NCBI GenBank assembly: GCA_003545125.1
Contig: DQCI01000115.1
Location: forward strand, 1-5,557
DNA from: Paracoccaceae bacterium
GTDB taxonomy: Bacteria; Pseudomonadota; Alphaproteobacteria; Rhodobacterales; Rhodobacteraceae
DNA: 5,557 bases
Direction: 5' to 3'
This document shows positions 1-5,465 of the stretch, one piece after another (the first letter of the stretch is position 1; each line of letters begins with the position of its first letter). Under the pieces are notes generated by a model. That model made no database searches and had not been told where the DNA came from. It was given only the letters and a program-made list of their open reading frames with translations. A program made the translations under genes and the position numbers.

Positions 1-21
1 CACAGTCTTTGTGCAGGCCGG

Positions 22-44
22 ATCCGCCCCCACTGCAAGCGGAT
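22..44 (-). terminator. Weak hairpin downstream of putR
   Basis: ATCCGC (22-27) and GCGGAT (39-44) form a perfect 6-bp stem with an 11-nt loop, 17 nt beyond the putR stop. No T-run follows on the minus strand, so intrinsic termination is doubtful. It is the only structure seen between the putR stop and the window edge. Confidence 0.15.
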
Positions 45-61
45 GTTGCCCTGTCGCGCCC

Positions 62-535
62 TCAGCCAAGCTGCTGCACGCCCGGATCTCGTACCGCTTC
101 CATCGAGACGAAGGTGGCCGTGGAGGCGAGGTTCGGCAGGCGCGAGATCTTCTCGCTGAGCACCCGGCGGTAAGCACCGATGTCGTGTGTGCGCACCTTG
201 ACAAGATAGTCGAAACCGCCCGCGATCATGTGGCATTCCTCGACCTCGACAATCTCGCGCACCGCGGCATTGAAGGCCTTCAGCGCCTGTTCGCGGGTGT
301 CGGACAAACGGATCTCGAGAAAGGCGATATGGGTGAGCCCGAGCCGCCCTGGCGACAGCTCGGCGCGGTATCCGGTGATGACGCCGTCCGCCTCCAGCCG
401 GCGGACCCGGGCGGTAACGGGGGTTTTCGACAGACCCACCCTGGCGCCAAGCTCGGTCATCGAGATCCGCCCGTCCTGGGCGAGCACGTCGAGTATCTCG
501 CGGTCGATTCTGTCTAGGGGGAGAGATTCGGCCAT
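62..535 (-). CDS. putR: Lrp/AsnC-family regulator of proline catabolism, probable PutR
   Basis: A 157-residue transcription factor with the standard Lrp/AsnC layout. Residues about 6-65 are an AsnC-type helix-turn-helix (starting LDRIDREILDVLAQDGRIS, recognition-helix area VGLSKTPVTARVRRLE). Residues about 70-150 are the RAM ligand-binding/oligomerisation domain (IAFLEIRLSD, HMIAGGFDYLVKVRT). I prefer the ATG at 533-535 over the upstream in-frame ATG at 587-589, because GAAGG lies 8 nt before it and the extra 18 residues fall outside the family fold and would run through the promoter region. It is divergent from putA. In Rhodobacter capsulatus and Agrobacterium an Lrp-like PutR in this position activates putA in response to proline and represses itself. 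The same role here is inferred from family plus position. The length is normal for the family and nothing is broken. Confidence 0.93.
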   Translation of the reverse strand: MAESLPLDRIDREILDVLAQDGRISMTELGARVGLSKTPVTARVRRLEADGVITGYRAELSPGRLGLTHIAFLEIRLSDTREQALKAFNAAVREIVEVEECHMIAGGFDYLVKVRTHDIGAYRRVLSEKISRLPNLASTATFVSMEAVRDPGVQQLG

Positions 536-559
536 CCATTTCGCCTTCAAATTCGAGGT

Positions 560-589
560 TGAGTAGGTCAGAAGCCTACCAGATGACAA
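560..589 (-). promoter_or_regulatory. Possible putR promoter overlapping the inverted repeat
   Basis: On the minus strand TTGTCA (584-589) matches the -35 consensus at five of six positions. It is followed after 18 bp by a poor -10-like TACTCA (560-565). The GTAGG-N7-CCTAC dyad lies across the spacer, which would fit autorepression by PutR. For putA on the plus strand I see only a weak -10-like TATCCT at 621-626 with no good -35, which is what an activator-dependent promoter would look like. Confidence 0.25.
563..579. promoter_or_regulatory. Inverted-repeat operator candidate in the putR-putA divergent region
   Basis: GTAGG (563-567) and CCTAC (575-579) form a perfect 5-bp inverted repeat with a 7-bp spacer, so the two half-sites are 12 bp apart. 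It lies 27 bp upstream of the putR start and 73 bp upstream of the putA start. Lrp-family dimers bind imperfect palindromes of about this size, and this is the clearest dyad in the 117-bp gap, so it is the best candidate PutR site. Binding is inferred; the arms do not closely match the E. coli Lrp consensus. An 8-bp palindrome, CAGATCTG, lies at 612-619, closer to putA. Confidence 0.45.
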
Positions 590-652
590 AATCCGGGAAA
601 ACCGGCCAAATCAGATCTGCTATCCTGCGACGACAGACAGGGGAGCGCAACG

Positions 653-3600
653 ATGATCGATCTGGACCACAGGTGGGACGAGAACAAACGCCGCGACGAG
701 GCCACGCTGCTGGCCGATCTGGTGCGCCGCGCGGCGCTGGACGATGACGCCCGCGCCCGGATCGTCAGCCGCGCCGCCTCGCTTGTCGAGGGGCTGCGCG
801 CCGCTTCGCGTCCCCGGCTGATGGACGTGTTCCTGGCCGAATACGGGCTTTCGACCGACGAGGGAGTCGCGCTCATGTGCCTTGCCGAGGCTCTGTTGCG
901 CGTGCCGGACGGCGTCACCATGGATGCGCTTATCGAGGACAAGATTGCGCCATCGGACTGGTCGCGCCATATCGGCCAATCCGCCTCGCCGCTGGTCAAC
1001 GCCTCGACCTGGGGGCTGATGCTTACCGGCAAAGTGCTGGACGACGAGGTCGCGCCGGGGCTCGTTGGCCGGCTGCGCGGCATGGTGCGGCGCCTGGGCG
1101 AGCCGGTGATCCGCACCGCGGTCAGCGGCGCGATGCGCGAGATGGGCCGCCAGTTCGTGCTCGGGCAGGACATCGGGGCGGCGATGGCGCGCGCGGCGAA
1201 GATGGAGGCGCGCGGCTACACTTATTCCTACGACATGCTGGGCGAGGCAGCGATGACGGCGCGCGACGCGGCGCAATACGCCGAGGCCTACGCGCGCGCC
1301 ATCGATGCGATTGCCGCGGCCTGCACCGAGGCGGAGATTGCCGCGAACCCGGGCATCTCGGTCAAGCTCTCTGCGTTGCATCCGCGCTACGAGGTCGCCA
1401 AAACCGAGCGGGTGATGGCGGAGTTGGTGCCCGTGCTCTCGGGGCTCGCGCACAAGGCGGCGGCCGCGGGCATGGGGCTCAACATCGACGCCGAGGAGGC
1501 CGACCGGCTCGGGCTGTCGCTCAAGGTGATCGAGACGGTGCTCGCCGACCCGGCGCTGGCCGGATGGGATGGGTTCGGCGTGGTGGTGCAGGCCTACGGG
1601 CGGCGCGCGGGCGAGGTGATCGATGCGATCACCGAGCTGGCGCAGCGGTTTGACCGTCGGATCATGGTACGGCTGGTGAAAGGGGCCTATTGGGACACCG
1701 AAATCAAGCACGCCCAGGTCGAGGGGCTGGGCGATTTCCCGGTCTTCACCCGCAAACCCGGAACGGACGTGAGCTACATCGCCCACGCCCGAACGCTGTT
1801 GTCGCGGACCGACCGGCTCTATCCGCAGTTTGCCACCCACAATGCCCATACCGTTGCCGCCGTGCTCGAAATGGCCCAGGGGCTCGACCGCGCCGCTTTC
1901 GAGTTTCAGCGGTTGCACGGGATGGGCGAGGCGTTGCACGACATCGTGCTCGCCGAAGAAGGCACGCGCTGCCGGATCTATGCCCCCGTCGGCGCGCACC
2001 GCGACCTTTTGGCCTACCTCGTGCGCCGGTTGCTCGAGAACGGCGCGAATTCCTCCTTCGTCAACCAGGTGGTCGACGAGGACGTGCCGCCGGATCTGGT
2101 CGCGGCCTGTCCCTTCGCCGCCCTCACGACCGCGCCGGGGCCGTTCGAGCCGGTGATGCGGCGGGGTCCGGAACTGTTCATGCCTGAACGCGCGAATGCA
2201 CGGGGCTTCGACCTCAACGACGCGACGGTGCTCGACAAGATCGACGCGGCCCGTGTGCGGCCGGACCGGATCGCGGTCGCACCGATCCTCGCCGGCGCGC
2301 CCGCTGGCGGTGCGGTCGAGCCGGATGTAGATCCGGCGACAGGCGCGGTGATCGGGGAAGTCACGCTCGCGAGCGCTGAAGATGTGGAAAACGCGCTTGC
2401 TGCCGCGACCCCCTGGGACGTGCCTGCTGCGGCGCGTGCGTTGGTGCTGAATCGCGCCGCCGATCTCTACGAGGCCGATTTCGGCAGGCTCTTCGCGCTG
2501 CTCGCCATCGAGGCCGGGAAGACGCTGCTCGATGCCGTCGCCGAGCTACGCGAGGCGGTGGATTTCCTGCGCTACTACGCTGCCGGGGCGGATGGCCTGG
2601 ACCACGGTCCACGCGGCACTTTCACCTGCATTTCGCCTTGGAATTTCCCGCTCGCGATCTTCACCGGCCAGATCGCCGCCGCGCTCGCCGCCGGCAACGC
2701 GGTGCTGGCGAAACCGGCCGAGACGACGCCCGCGATCGCCGCCTGGGGCGTGGAGCACCTGCACGCTGCCGGGGTGCCCCGCGCGGCGCTGCAGCTGCTT
2801 TTGGGCCATGGCCGGGACATCGGCGCGGCGCTGACCTCCGATCCCCGGGTAAATGGCGTGGCTTTCACCGGGTCCACCGCCACGGCCCGGCACATCCAGC
2901 GCGCGATGGCCAAGGGCTGTGCGCCGGGCACGCCACTCATCGCCGAGACCGGGGGGCTGAACGCGATGGTGGTCGATTCGACCGCGCTGCCCGAACAGGC
3001 GGTGCGCGACATCGTCGCCTCGGCCTTCCAATCAGCCGGCCAACGCTGCTCGGCGCTGCGGTGTCTCTACGTGCAGGAGGATGTGGCGCCAGCCTTCCGC
3101 GAAATGCTGATCGGGGCGATGGACGCGTTGGCGCTCGGCGACCCCTGGGGTCTCGCGACCGATGTCGGGCCCGTCATCACCGCGGCCGCGCGGGACGAAA
3201 TCACCGCCTACGTGGAGGCGGCGGCAGCGCAAGGACGGCTCATCCATCGGCTGGCGGTGCCGCAATCGGGGACCTTTGTCGCGCCTGCGCTGATCGAAGT
3301 CTCGGGCATCGGCGATCTCACCCACGAGGTCTTCGGGCCCGTTCTGCACTTGGCGACCTATCCGGCGGAACACTTCGAACAGGTGATTGCGGACGTGAAC
3401 GCGACCGGCTACGGGCTGACTTTCGGGCTGCACACGCGGATCGACGACCGGGTGCAACAGGTGGCGGAAACGGTGCGCGCGGGCAACATCTACGCCAACC
3501 GCAACCAGATCGGCGCCATCGTCGGCAGCCAGCCGTTTGGCGGTGAGGGCCTCTCGGGCACCGGTCCCAAGGCCGGAGGGCCGCATTACCTCGCGCGCTT

Positions 3601-4096
3601 CACCAACGCCGTGGCGCCCACGAGCAACACGGCGGCGGGCAATGCGGCGGATGTCACAAGGGTTGCCGCGGAGCTGGCGCAACTTGGAGCGGCGCCGGGC
3701 GAACCCACGGTCACGATCCTTCCCGGCCCCACGGGTGAGCTCAACCGGCTTTCCACCCGGCCGCGGCCGCCCTTGCTGTGTCTCGGGCCGGGCGACACGG
3801 CCGTGGCGGCGCAGGTTGCCGCCGTCGAAGGGCTTGGCGGGCGGGCCATCGGAGTCCGGGGCGACCTCGCGCCCGAGGCGTTCACGGATCTGCCGGACTT
3901 CGGCGGGGTACTCTGGTGGGGTGACCCGGCGACAGGCCTCGCCGTCTCGCGTGCGCTTTGCGACCGCGAAGGGCCGATCATTCCGCTCATCACCGGCCGG
4001 CCCGATGTGGCCCATGTGCGCCATGAGCGTCACCTTTGCGTCGATACAACCGCGGCCGGCGGAAACACCGCGCTGCTTGCGGGCGGAGAAGGGTGA
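653..4096 (+). CDS. putA: Bifunctional proline dehydrogenase / L-glutamate gamma-semialdehyde dehydrogenase PutA
   Basis: An 1147-residue flavoenzyme that oxidises L-proline to P5C (FAD, electrons to the quinone pool) and then glutamate semialdehyde to glutamate (NAD+), with substrate channelling known for the family. Residues 1-130 are the helical N-terminal region and about 175-475 the PRODH barrel. Motifs there include YSYDMLGE (191-198), ISVKLSALHPRYE with Lys238, IDAEEADRL with Asp279, RLVKGAYWD with Arg340, Tyr443, and the proline-binding pair Arg458-Arg459 in RRLLENGANSSFVN. The P5CDH domain (about 560-985) shows SPWNFP with Asn664, FTGST (738-742), general base Glu765 in AETGG and nucleophile Cys799 in SAGQRCSALR. 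About 140 further residues follow, ending in a tail motif, DTTAAGGNTALL (1131-1142), typical of PutA C-termini. There is no N-terminal ribbon-helix-helix DNA-binding domain as in E. coli PutA (1320 residues), so the enzyme should not repress its own gene. AGGGGAG (639-645), 7 nt before the ATG, supports this start. Confidence 0.98.
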   Translation: MIDLDHRWDENKRRDEATLLADLVRRAALDDDARARIVSRAASLVEGLRAASRPRLMDVFLAEYGLSTDEGVALMCLAEALLRVPDGVTMDALIEDKIAPSDWSRHIGQSASPLVNASTWGLMLTGKVLDDEVAPGLVGRLRGMVRRLGEPVIRTAVSGAMREMGRQFVLGQDIGAAMARAAKMEARGYTYSYDMLGEAAMTARDAAQYAEAYARAIDAIAAACTEAEIAANPGISVKLSALHPRYEVAKTERVMAELVPVLSGLAHKAAAAGMGLNIDAEEADRLGLSLKVIETVLADPALAGWDGFGVVVQAYGRRAGEVIDAITELAQRFDRRIMVRLVKGAYWDTEIKHAQVEGLGDFPVFTRKPGTDVSYIAHARTLLSRTDRLYPQFATHNAHTVAAVLEMAQGLDRAAFEFQRLHGMGEALHDIVLAEEGTRCRIYAPVGAHRDLLAYLVRRLLENGANSSFVNQVVDEDVPPDLVAACPFAALTTAPGPFEPVMRRGPELFMPERANARGFDLNDATVLDKIDAARVRPDRIAVAPILAGAPAGGAVEPDVDPATGAVIGEVTLASAEDVENALAAATPWDVPAAARALVLNRAADLYEADFGRLFALLAIEAGKTLLDAVAELREAVDFLRYYAAGADGLDHGPRGTFTCISPWNFPLAIFTGQIAAALAAGNAVLAKPAETTPAIAAWGVEHLHAAGVPRAALQLLLGHGRDIGAALTSDPRVNGVAFTGSTATARHIQRAMAKGCAPGTPLIAETGGLNAMVVDSTALPEQAVRDIVASAFQSAGQRCSALRCLYVQEDVAPAFREMLIGAMDALALGDPWGLATDVGPVITAAARDEITAYVEAAAAQGRLIHRLAVPQSGTFVAPALIEVSGIGDLTHEVFGPVLHLATYPAEHFEQVIADVNATGYGLTFGLHTRIDDRVQQVAETVRAGNIYANRNQIGAIVGSQPFGGEGLSGTGPKAGGPHYLARFTNAVAPTSNTAAGNAADVTRVAAELAQLGAAPGEPTVTILPGPTGELNRLSTRPRPPLLCLGPGDTAVAAQVAAVEGLGGRAIGVRGDLAPEAFTDLPDFGGVLWWGDPATGLAVSRALCDREGPIIPLITGRPDVAHVRHERHLCVDTTAAGGNTALLAGGEG

Positions 4097-4099
4097 GGG

Positions 4100-4142
4100 C
4101 CGGGCTGGTCCTGCTGCGACGCACCAGGGGTGACCAGCCCGG
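4100..4142 (+). terminator. Hairpin just downstream of putA, no T-run
   Basis: CCGGGCTGGTC (4100-4110) and GACCAGCCCGG (4132-4142) are perfectly complementary, giving an 11-bp GC-rich stem with a 21-nt loop that starts 3 nt after the putA stop. No T-tract follows, so it may stabilise the putA mRNA 3' end, assist Rho-dependent ending, or terminate inefficiently. Confidence 0.5.
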
Positions 4143-4162
4143 GCGCGGCTGTCCAGGCGTCA

Positions 4163-4173
4163 ACGTTTCATCA
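4163..4173 (-). repeat. Distal inverted copy of the 11-bp word TGATGAAACGT
   Basis: The minus strand here reads TGATGAAACGT, identical to plus-strand 4934-4944 before the YeeE/YedE gene. The two copies flank the ribbon-helix-helix gene in opposite orientation. This one sits at the left edge of the AT-rich tract. GTCAACGT at 4159-4166 and GTTAACGT at 4189-4196 are a further near-repeat 30 bp apart. Function unknown. Confidence 0.4.
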
Positions 4174-4251
4174 AAGGGTGAAAAGAGAGTTAACGTCCTT
4201 TCGCGTTTAAAGTATTGAAATAGAATTATAAAACCTGTCGGCGGGGGCGCC

Positions 4252-4267
4252 GGTTTCCTAGGAAACC
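4252..4267. repeat. Perfect 16-bp palindrome GGTTTCCTAGGAAACC
   Basis: Every base pairs across the centre. As DNA it could be an operator for a dimeric regulator; as RNA it would give a 6-bp stem with a CTAG loop. TTTT follows at 4273-4276 on the plus strand, too far and too short for a convincing terminator by itself. The CGGCG-GGGG-CGCCG stem abuts it and shares one base. Confidence 0.5.
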
Positions 4268-4297
4268 AGCATGTTTTGGGGGCGGGTCTCGATCGGC

Positions 4298-4336
4298 CGC
4301 AAAGCGGCGTCATTTGGCCTTCCGCCTGCGTTTTTT
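4298..4336 (+). terminator. Possible rho-independent terminator ending in T6
   Basis: CGC (4298-4300) pairs with GCG (4328-4330) and GCGG (4304-4307) with CCGC (4322-4325), separated by an AAA/CT internal loop, and TTTTTT follows directly at 4331-4336. An alternative fold pairs GGCG (4306-4309) with CGCC (4323-4326). The stem is imperfect and the loop is 14 nt, so strength is uncertain. It could end putA read-through or a short transcript starting within the gap. Confidence 0.35.
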
Positions 4337-4474
4337 GCGCCGGAGCTTGGGCCCGGGCCGCCGCCCTTGGGCGAACCTGCAAGACCGGTGCCGCATCGTC
4401 GCGTGGCCAGATCGGCGCCCCTGTCCCGGCCGACCACCCCTTTCGCCACGGGTGACGAGACCGCGCGCCAGGGG

Positions 4475-4777
4475 TCAGGCGTAGATATTCATGTATTTCA
4501 TGCAAATCACGCGCAGGCAGGACGAGATGTTCTTGTCATTGGCGACAAGGCATTGGTCGTGGATGCGGGTGATGAGCGCGGGGAGCGTCGTGCCGGTGCG
4601 GTCGGACATATCCTCCAGCACCGTCCAGAACACCCGCTCAAGGCGAATCGTGGTCGAGTGGCCGTGGATTCGAAATCCGCGCTTCTCGGGCCGGAACTCG
4701 TCGACCTGGGCGATCGAACAGGCATTGAACATGTGGGCGAGGAAGTCGTTCGGGTCGATTTCCACATAGATCGACAT
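4475..4777 (-). CDS. Ribbon-helix-helix domain protein
   Basis: A 100-residue basic protein resembling the alphaproteobacterial RHH_4 family of small ribbon-helix-helix proteins. The pattern is a short strand with a following helix, GHSTTIRLERVFWTVLEDMS (39-58), a second helix around TTLPALITRI (63-72), and the family-like ending KNISSCLRVICMKYM (82-96). Residues 1-35 are a poorly conserved lead-in. The family is presumed DNA-binding, but few members have known targets. I chose the ATG at 4775-4777 because GAGGA lies 4 nt and AGGGG 11 nt upstream. The longer frame from 4861 adds 28 low-complexity residues without a ribosome site. It converges on putA and is divergent from the YeeE/YedE gene, so that transporter is a possible target. 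Four cysteines (20, 76, 87, 92) in 100 residues are notable. It is not the missing RHH domain of PutA, which belongs to a different subfamily. Confidence 0.8.
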   Translation of the reverse strand: MSIYVEIDPNDFLAHMFNACSIAQVDEFRPEKRGFRIHGHSTTIRLERVFWTVLEDMSDRTGTTLPALITRIHDQCLVANDKNISSCLRVICMKYMNIYA

Positions 4778-4871
4778 GTTTTCCTCGTCCCCTTTCTTGC
4801 GGGTTAGGCCGTTGTTTCCAGCGCTTTGGCTAGTGCCAGCCCCATCTGGCCGGCCAACCATGCCCGATTTT

Positions 4872-4899
4872 TTTACACGTTTCCAATAATTACTACCTA
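4872..4899 (+). promoter_or_regulatory. Possible promoter of the YeeE/YedE operon
   Basis: TTTACA (4872-4877) matches the -35 consensus at five of six positions. A weak -10-like TACCTA (4894-4899) follows after 16 bp, inside the only AT-rich stretch of this divergent gap (T7 at 4868-4874, then CAATAATTAC). A start near 4906 would leave a leader of about 57 nt that contains the tandem repeat at 4932-4953. Confidence 0.22.
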
Positions 4900-4931
4900 C
4901 CGGCCGACCCGTCTCCCTATGCTCACGTCAG

Positions 4932-4953
4932 CGTGATGAAACGTCATGAAACG
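4932..4953 (+). repeat. Tandem repeat CGTSATGAAA, 10-bp period, candidate operator
   Basis: CGTGATGAAA (4932-4941) is followed directly by CGTCATGAAA (4942-4951) and then CG, so ATGAAACG occurs twice exactly one helical turn apart. The run ends at the ribosome binding site of the YeeE/YedE gene. A related ACGTTTC (minus-strand GAAACGT) lies at 4877-4883. Ribbon-helix-helix dimers often bind tandem half-sites with about this spacing, so the divergent neighbour is a plausible binder; that is inference. Confidence 0.4.
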
Positions 4954-4957
4954 GAGG
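4953..4957 (+). promoter_or_regulatory. Ribosome binding site fixing a TTG start
   Basis: GGAGG stands 5 nt before the TTG at 4963-4965. The in-frame GTG (4933) and ATG (4936) further upstream have no Shine-Dalgarno sequence, and translation from them would read through the tandem repeat and this site. Confidence 0.6.
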
Positions 4958-4962
4958 TTGGT

Positions 4963-5460
4963 TTGCCGAGCGAGTTCTTCAAAAAGACGCTGGACCCCGT
5001 CATCGCCCTGTCCGCGATTGCTGTCCTCGACATATTCATGTTCCTCATCGTCGGCGCCTGGACGGTCGGCGGCGGCGAGACGATGATGACCGGGCTGATC
5101 GCCCAGGCGATCATGGGCGACGAGCTCGACCGCCTGCCGTTCTGGCAACTGGTCTTCAAACCCGATCCGACCTACTGGAAAATCTACATCAGCCTCGGCA
5201 TGCTGTTCGGCGCTTTTGTCGGCGCCGTGCTGTCGAATGAATTCTACATCCGCGTTCCGCGCCGACTCGAGGAATGGGTGCTCATTACCATCGGTGGGCT
5301 GCTCATGGGCATCGGCATCCGGCTCGCCTTCGTGTGCAACGTCTCGACCTTCTTCGGGATGACGCCGGAGATGAACATGGGCGGTTACCTCGCGATGTCC
5401 GGTATCCTTGCCGGCGCCTGGGTCGGGTCGATGATCTACAAGAAAATCCTGGAGGGCTGA
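4963..5460 (+). CDS. YeeE/YedE-family membrane protein, first subunit of a split sulfur-compound transporter
   Basis: A 165-residue integral membrane protein. Hydrophobic segments lie at about residues 13-35, 72-92, 104-124 and 139-159, with short charged loops (YIRVPRRLEEW) between the second and third. The third ends in GIGIRLAFVCNVSTFFG, where Cys125 sits at the position of the conserved cysteine motif of the YeeE/YedE (TsuA-type) family. That is followed by GGYLAMSGILAGAWVG, a typical closing helix. In the family, conserved cysteines pass thiosulfate or related sulfur compounds through the membrane. The single-chain form is about 350 residues, so this is one half. The TTG start is chosen from the GGAGG at 4953-4957; starts at 4933 or 4936 would add 10 or 9 residues. 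Its SD-coupled neighbour at 5466 encodes a second protein of the same family. The exact substrate cannot be told from this sequence. Confidence 0.82.
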   Translation: MPSEFFKKTLDPVIALSAIAVLDIFMFLIVGAWTVGGGETMMTGLIAQAIMGDELDRLPFWQLVFKPDPTYWKIYISLGMLFGAFVGAVLSNEFYIRVPRRLEEWVLITIGGLLMGIGIRLAFVCNVSTFFGMTPEMNMGGYLAMSGILAGAWVGSMIYKKILEG

Positions 5461-5465
5461 ACCCA

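Larger units (their letters stand above)
4097..4474. other. 378-bp convergent intergenic region, structured, no gene seen
   Basis: This is the space between the putA stop and the stop of the ribbon-helix-helix gene. In order it holds: a long hairpin (4100-4142); an AT-rich tract (about 4160-4233) unlike the surrounding DNA, with -10-like TAGAAT (4221-4226) but no clear -35; a CGGCG-GGGG-CGCCG stem (4239-4252); a 16-bp palindrome (4252-4267); a stem followed by T6 (4298-4336); and GC-rich dyads GGCCCGGGCC (4350-4359) and CGCCC-TT-GGGCG (4362-4373). Open frames cross it on both strands, but none has a recognisable family or a ribosome site. It is long for a simple convergent gap in a compact genome. 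Confidence 0.6.

Noticed and set aside
1..13. CACA-N5-TGTG short dyad at the left edge
   Set aside because: Four-base arms are too short to support a function and the context to the left is missing.
11..517. 168-codon open frame on the plus strand
   Set aside because: It is antisense to putR, which has a full Lrp/AsnC domain match; the plus-strand translation has no family-like features.
620..1999. 459-codon open frame on the minus strand, plus others antisense to putA (2546-3031, 3032-4033)
   Set aside because: GC-rich third positions leave long open frames on the opposite strand; the translations are Arg/His/Pro-rich with no domain, while putA on the plus strand is unambiguous.
4190..4210. 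CtrA-like pair of TTAA half-sites (4190-4193 and 4207-4210)
   Set aside because: The spacing is 13 bp instead of the 7 bp of the alphaproteobacterial CtrA site.
4225..4230. Perfect TATAAT on the minus strand
   Set aside because: The sequence 16-18 bp upstream on that strand is CG-rich with no -35, and no gene follows downstream other than the antisense of putA.
3990..4505. 171-codon minus-strand frame crossing the putA 3' end and the convergent gap
   Set aside because: It overlaps both the putA end and the RHH gene end in other frames, has no ribosome site and shows no domain; more likely a chance frame through structured noncoding DNA.
4271..4807. 178-codon plus-strand frame
   Set aside because: It is antisense to the RHH gene over most of its length and has low-complexity translation.
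4847..4874. TGGCCGGCCA palindrome (4847-4856) followed by T7 (4868-4874) as a terminator
   Set aside because: The palindrome has no loop room, is 11 nt from the T-run, and no plus-strand gene ends just before it; the T-run more likely belongs to the divergent promoter region.
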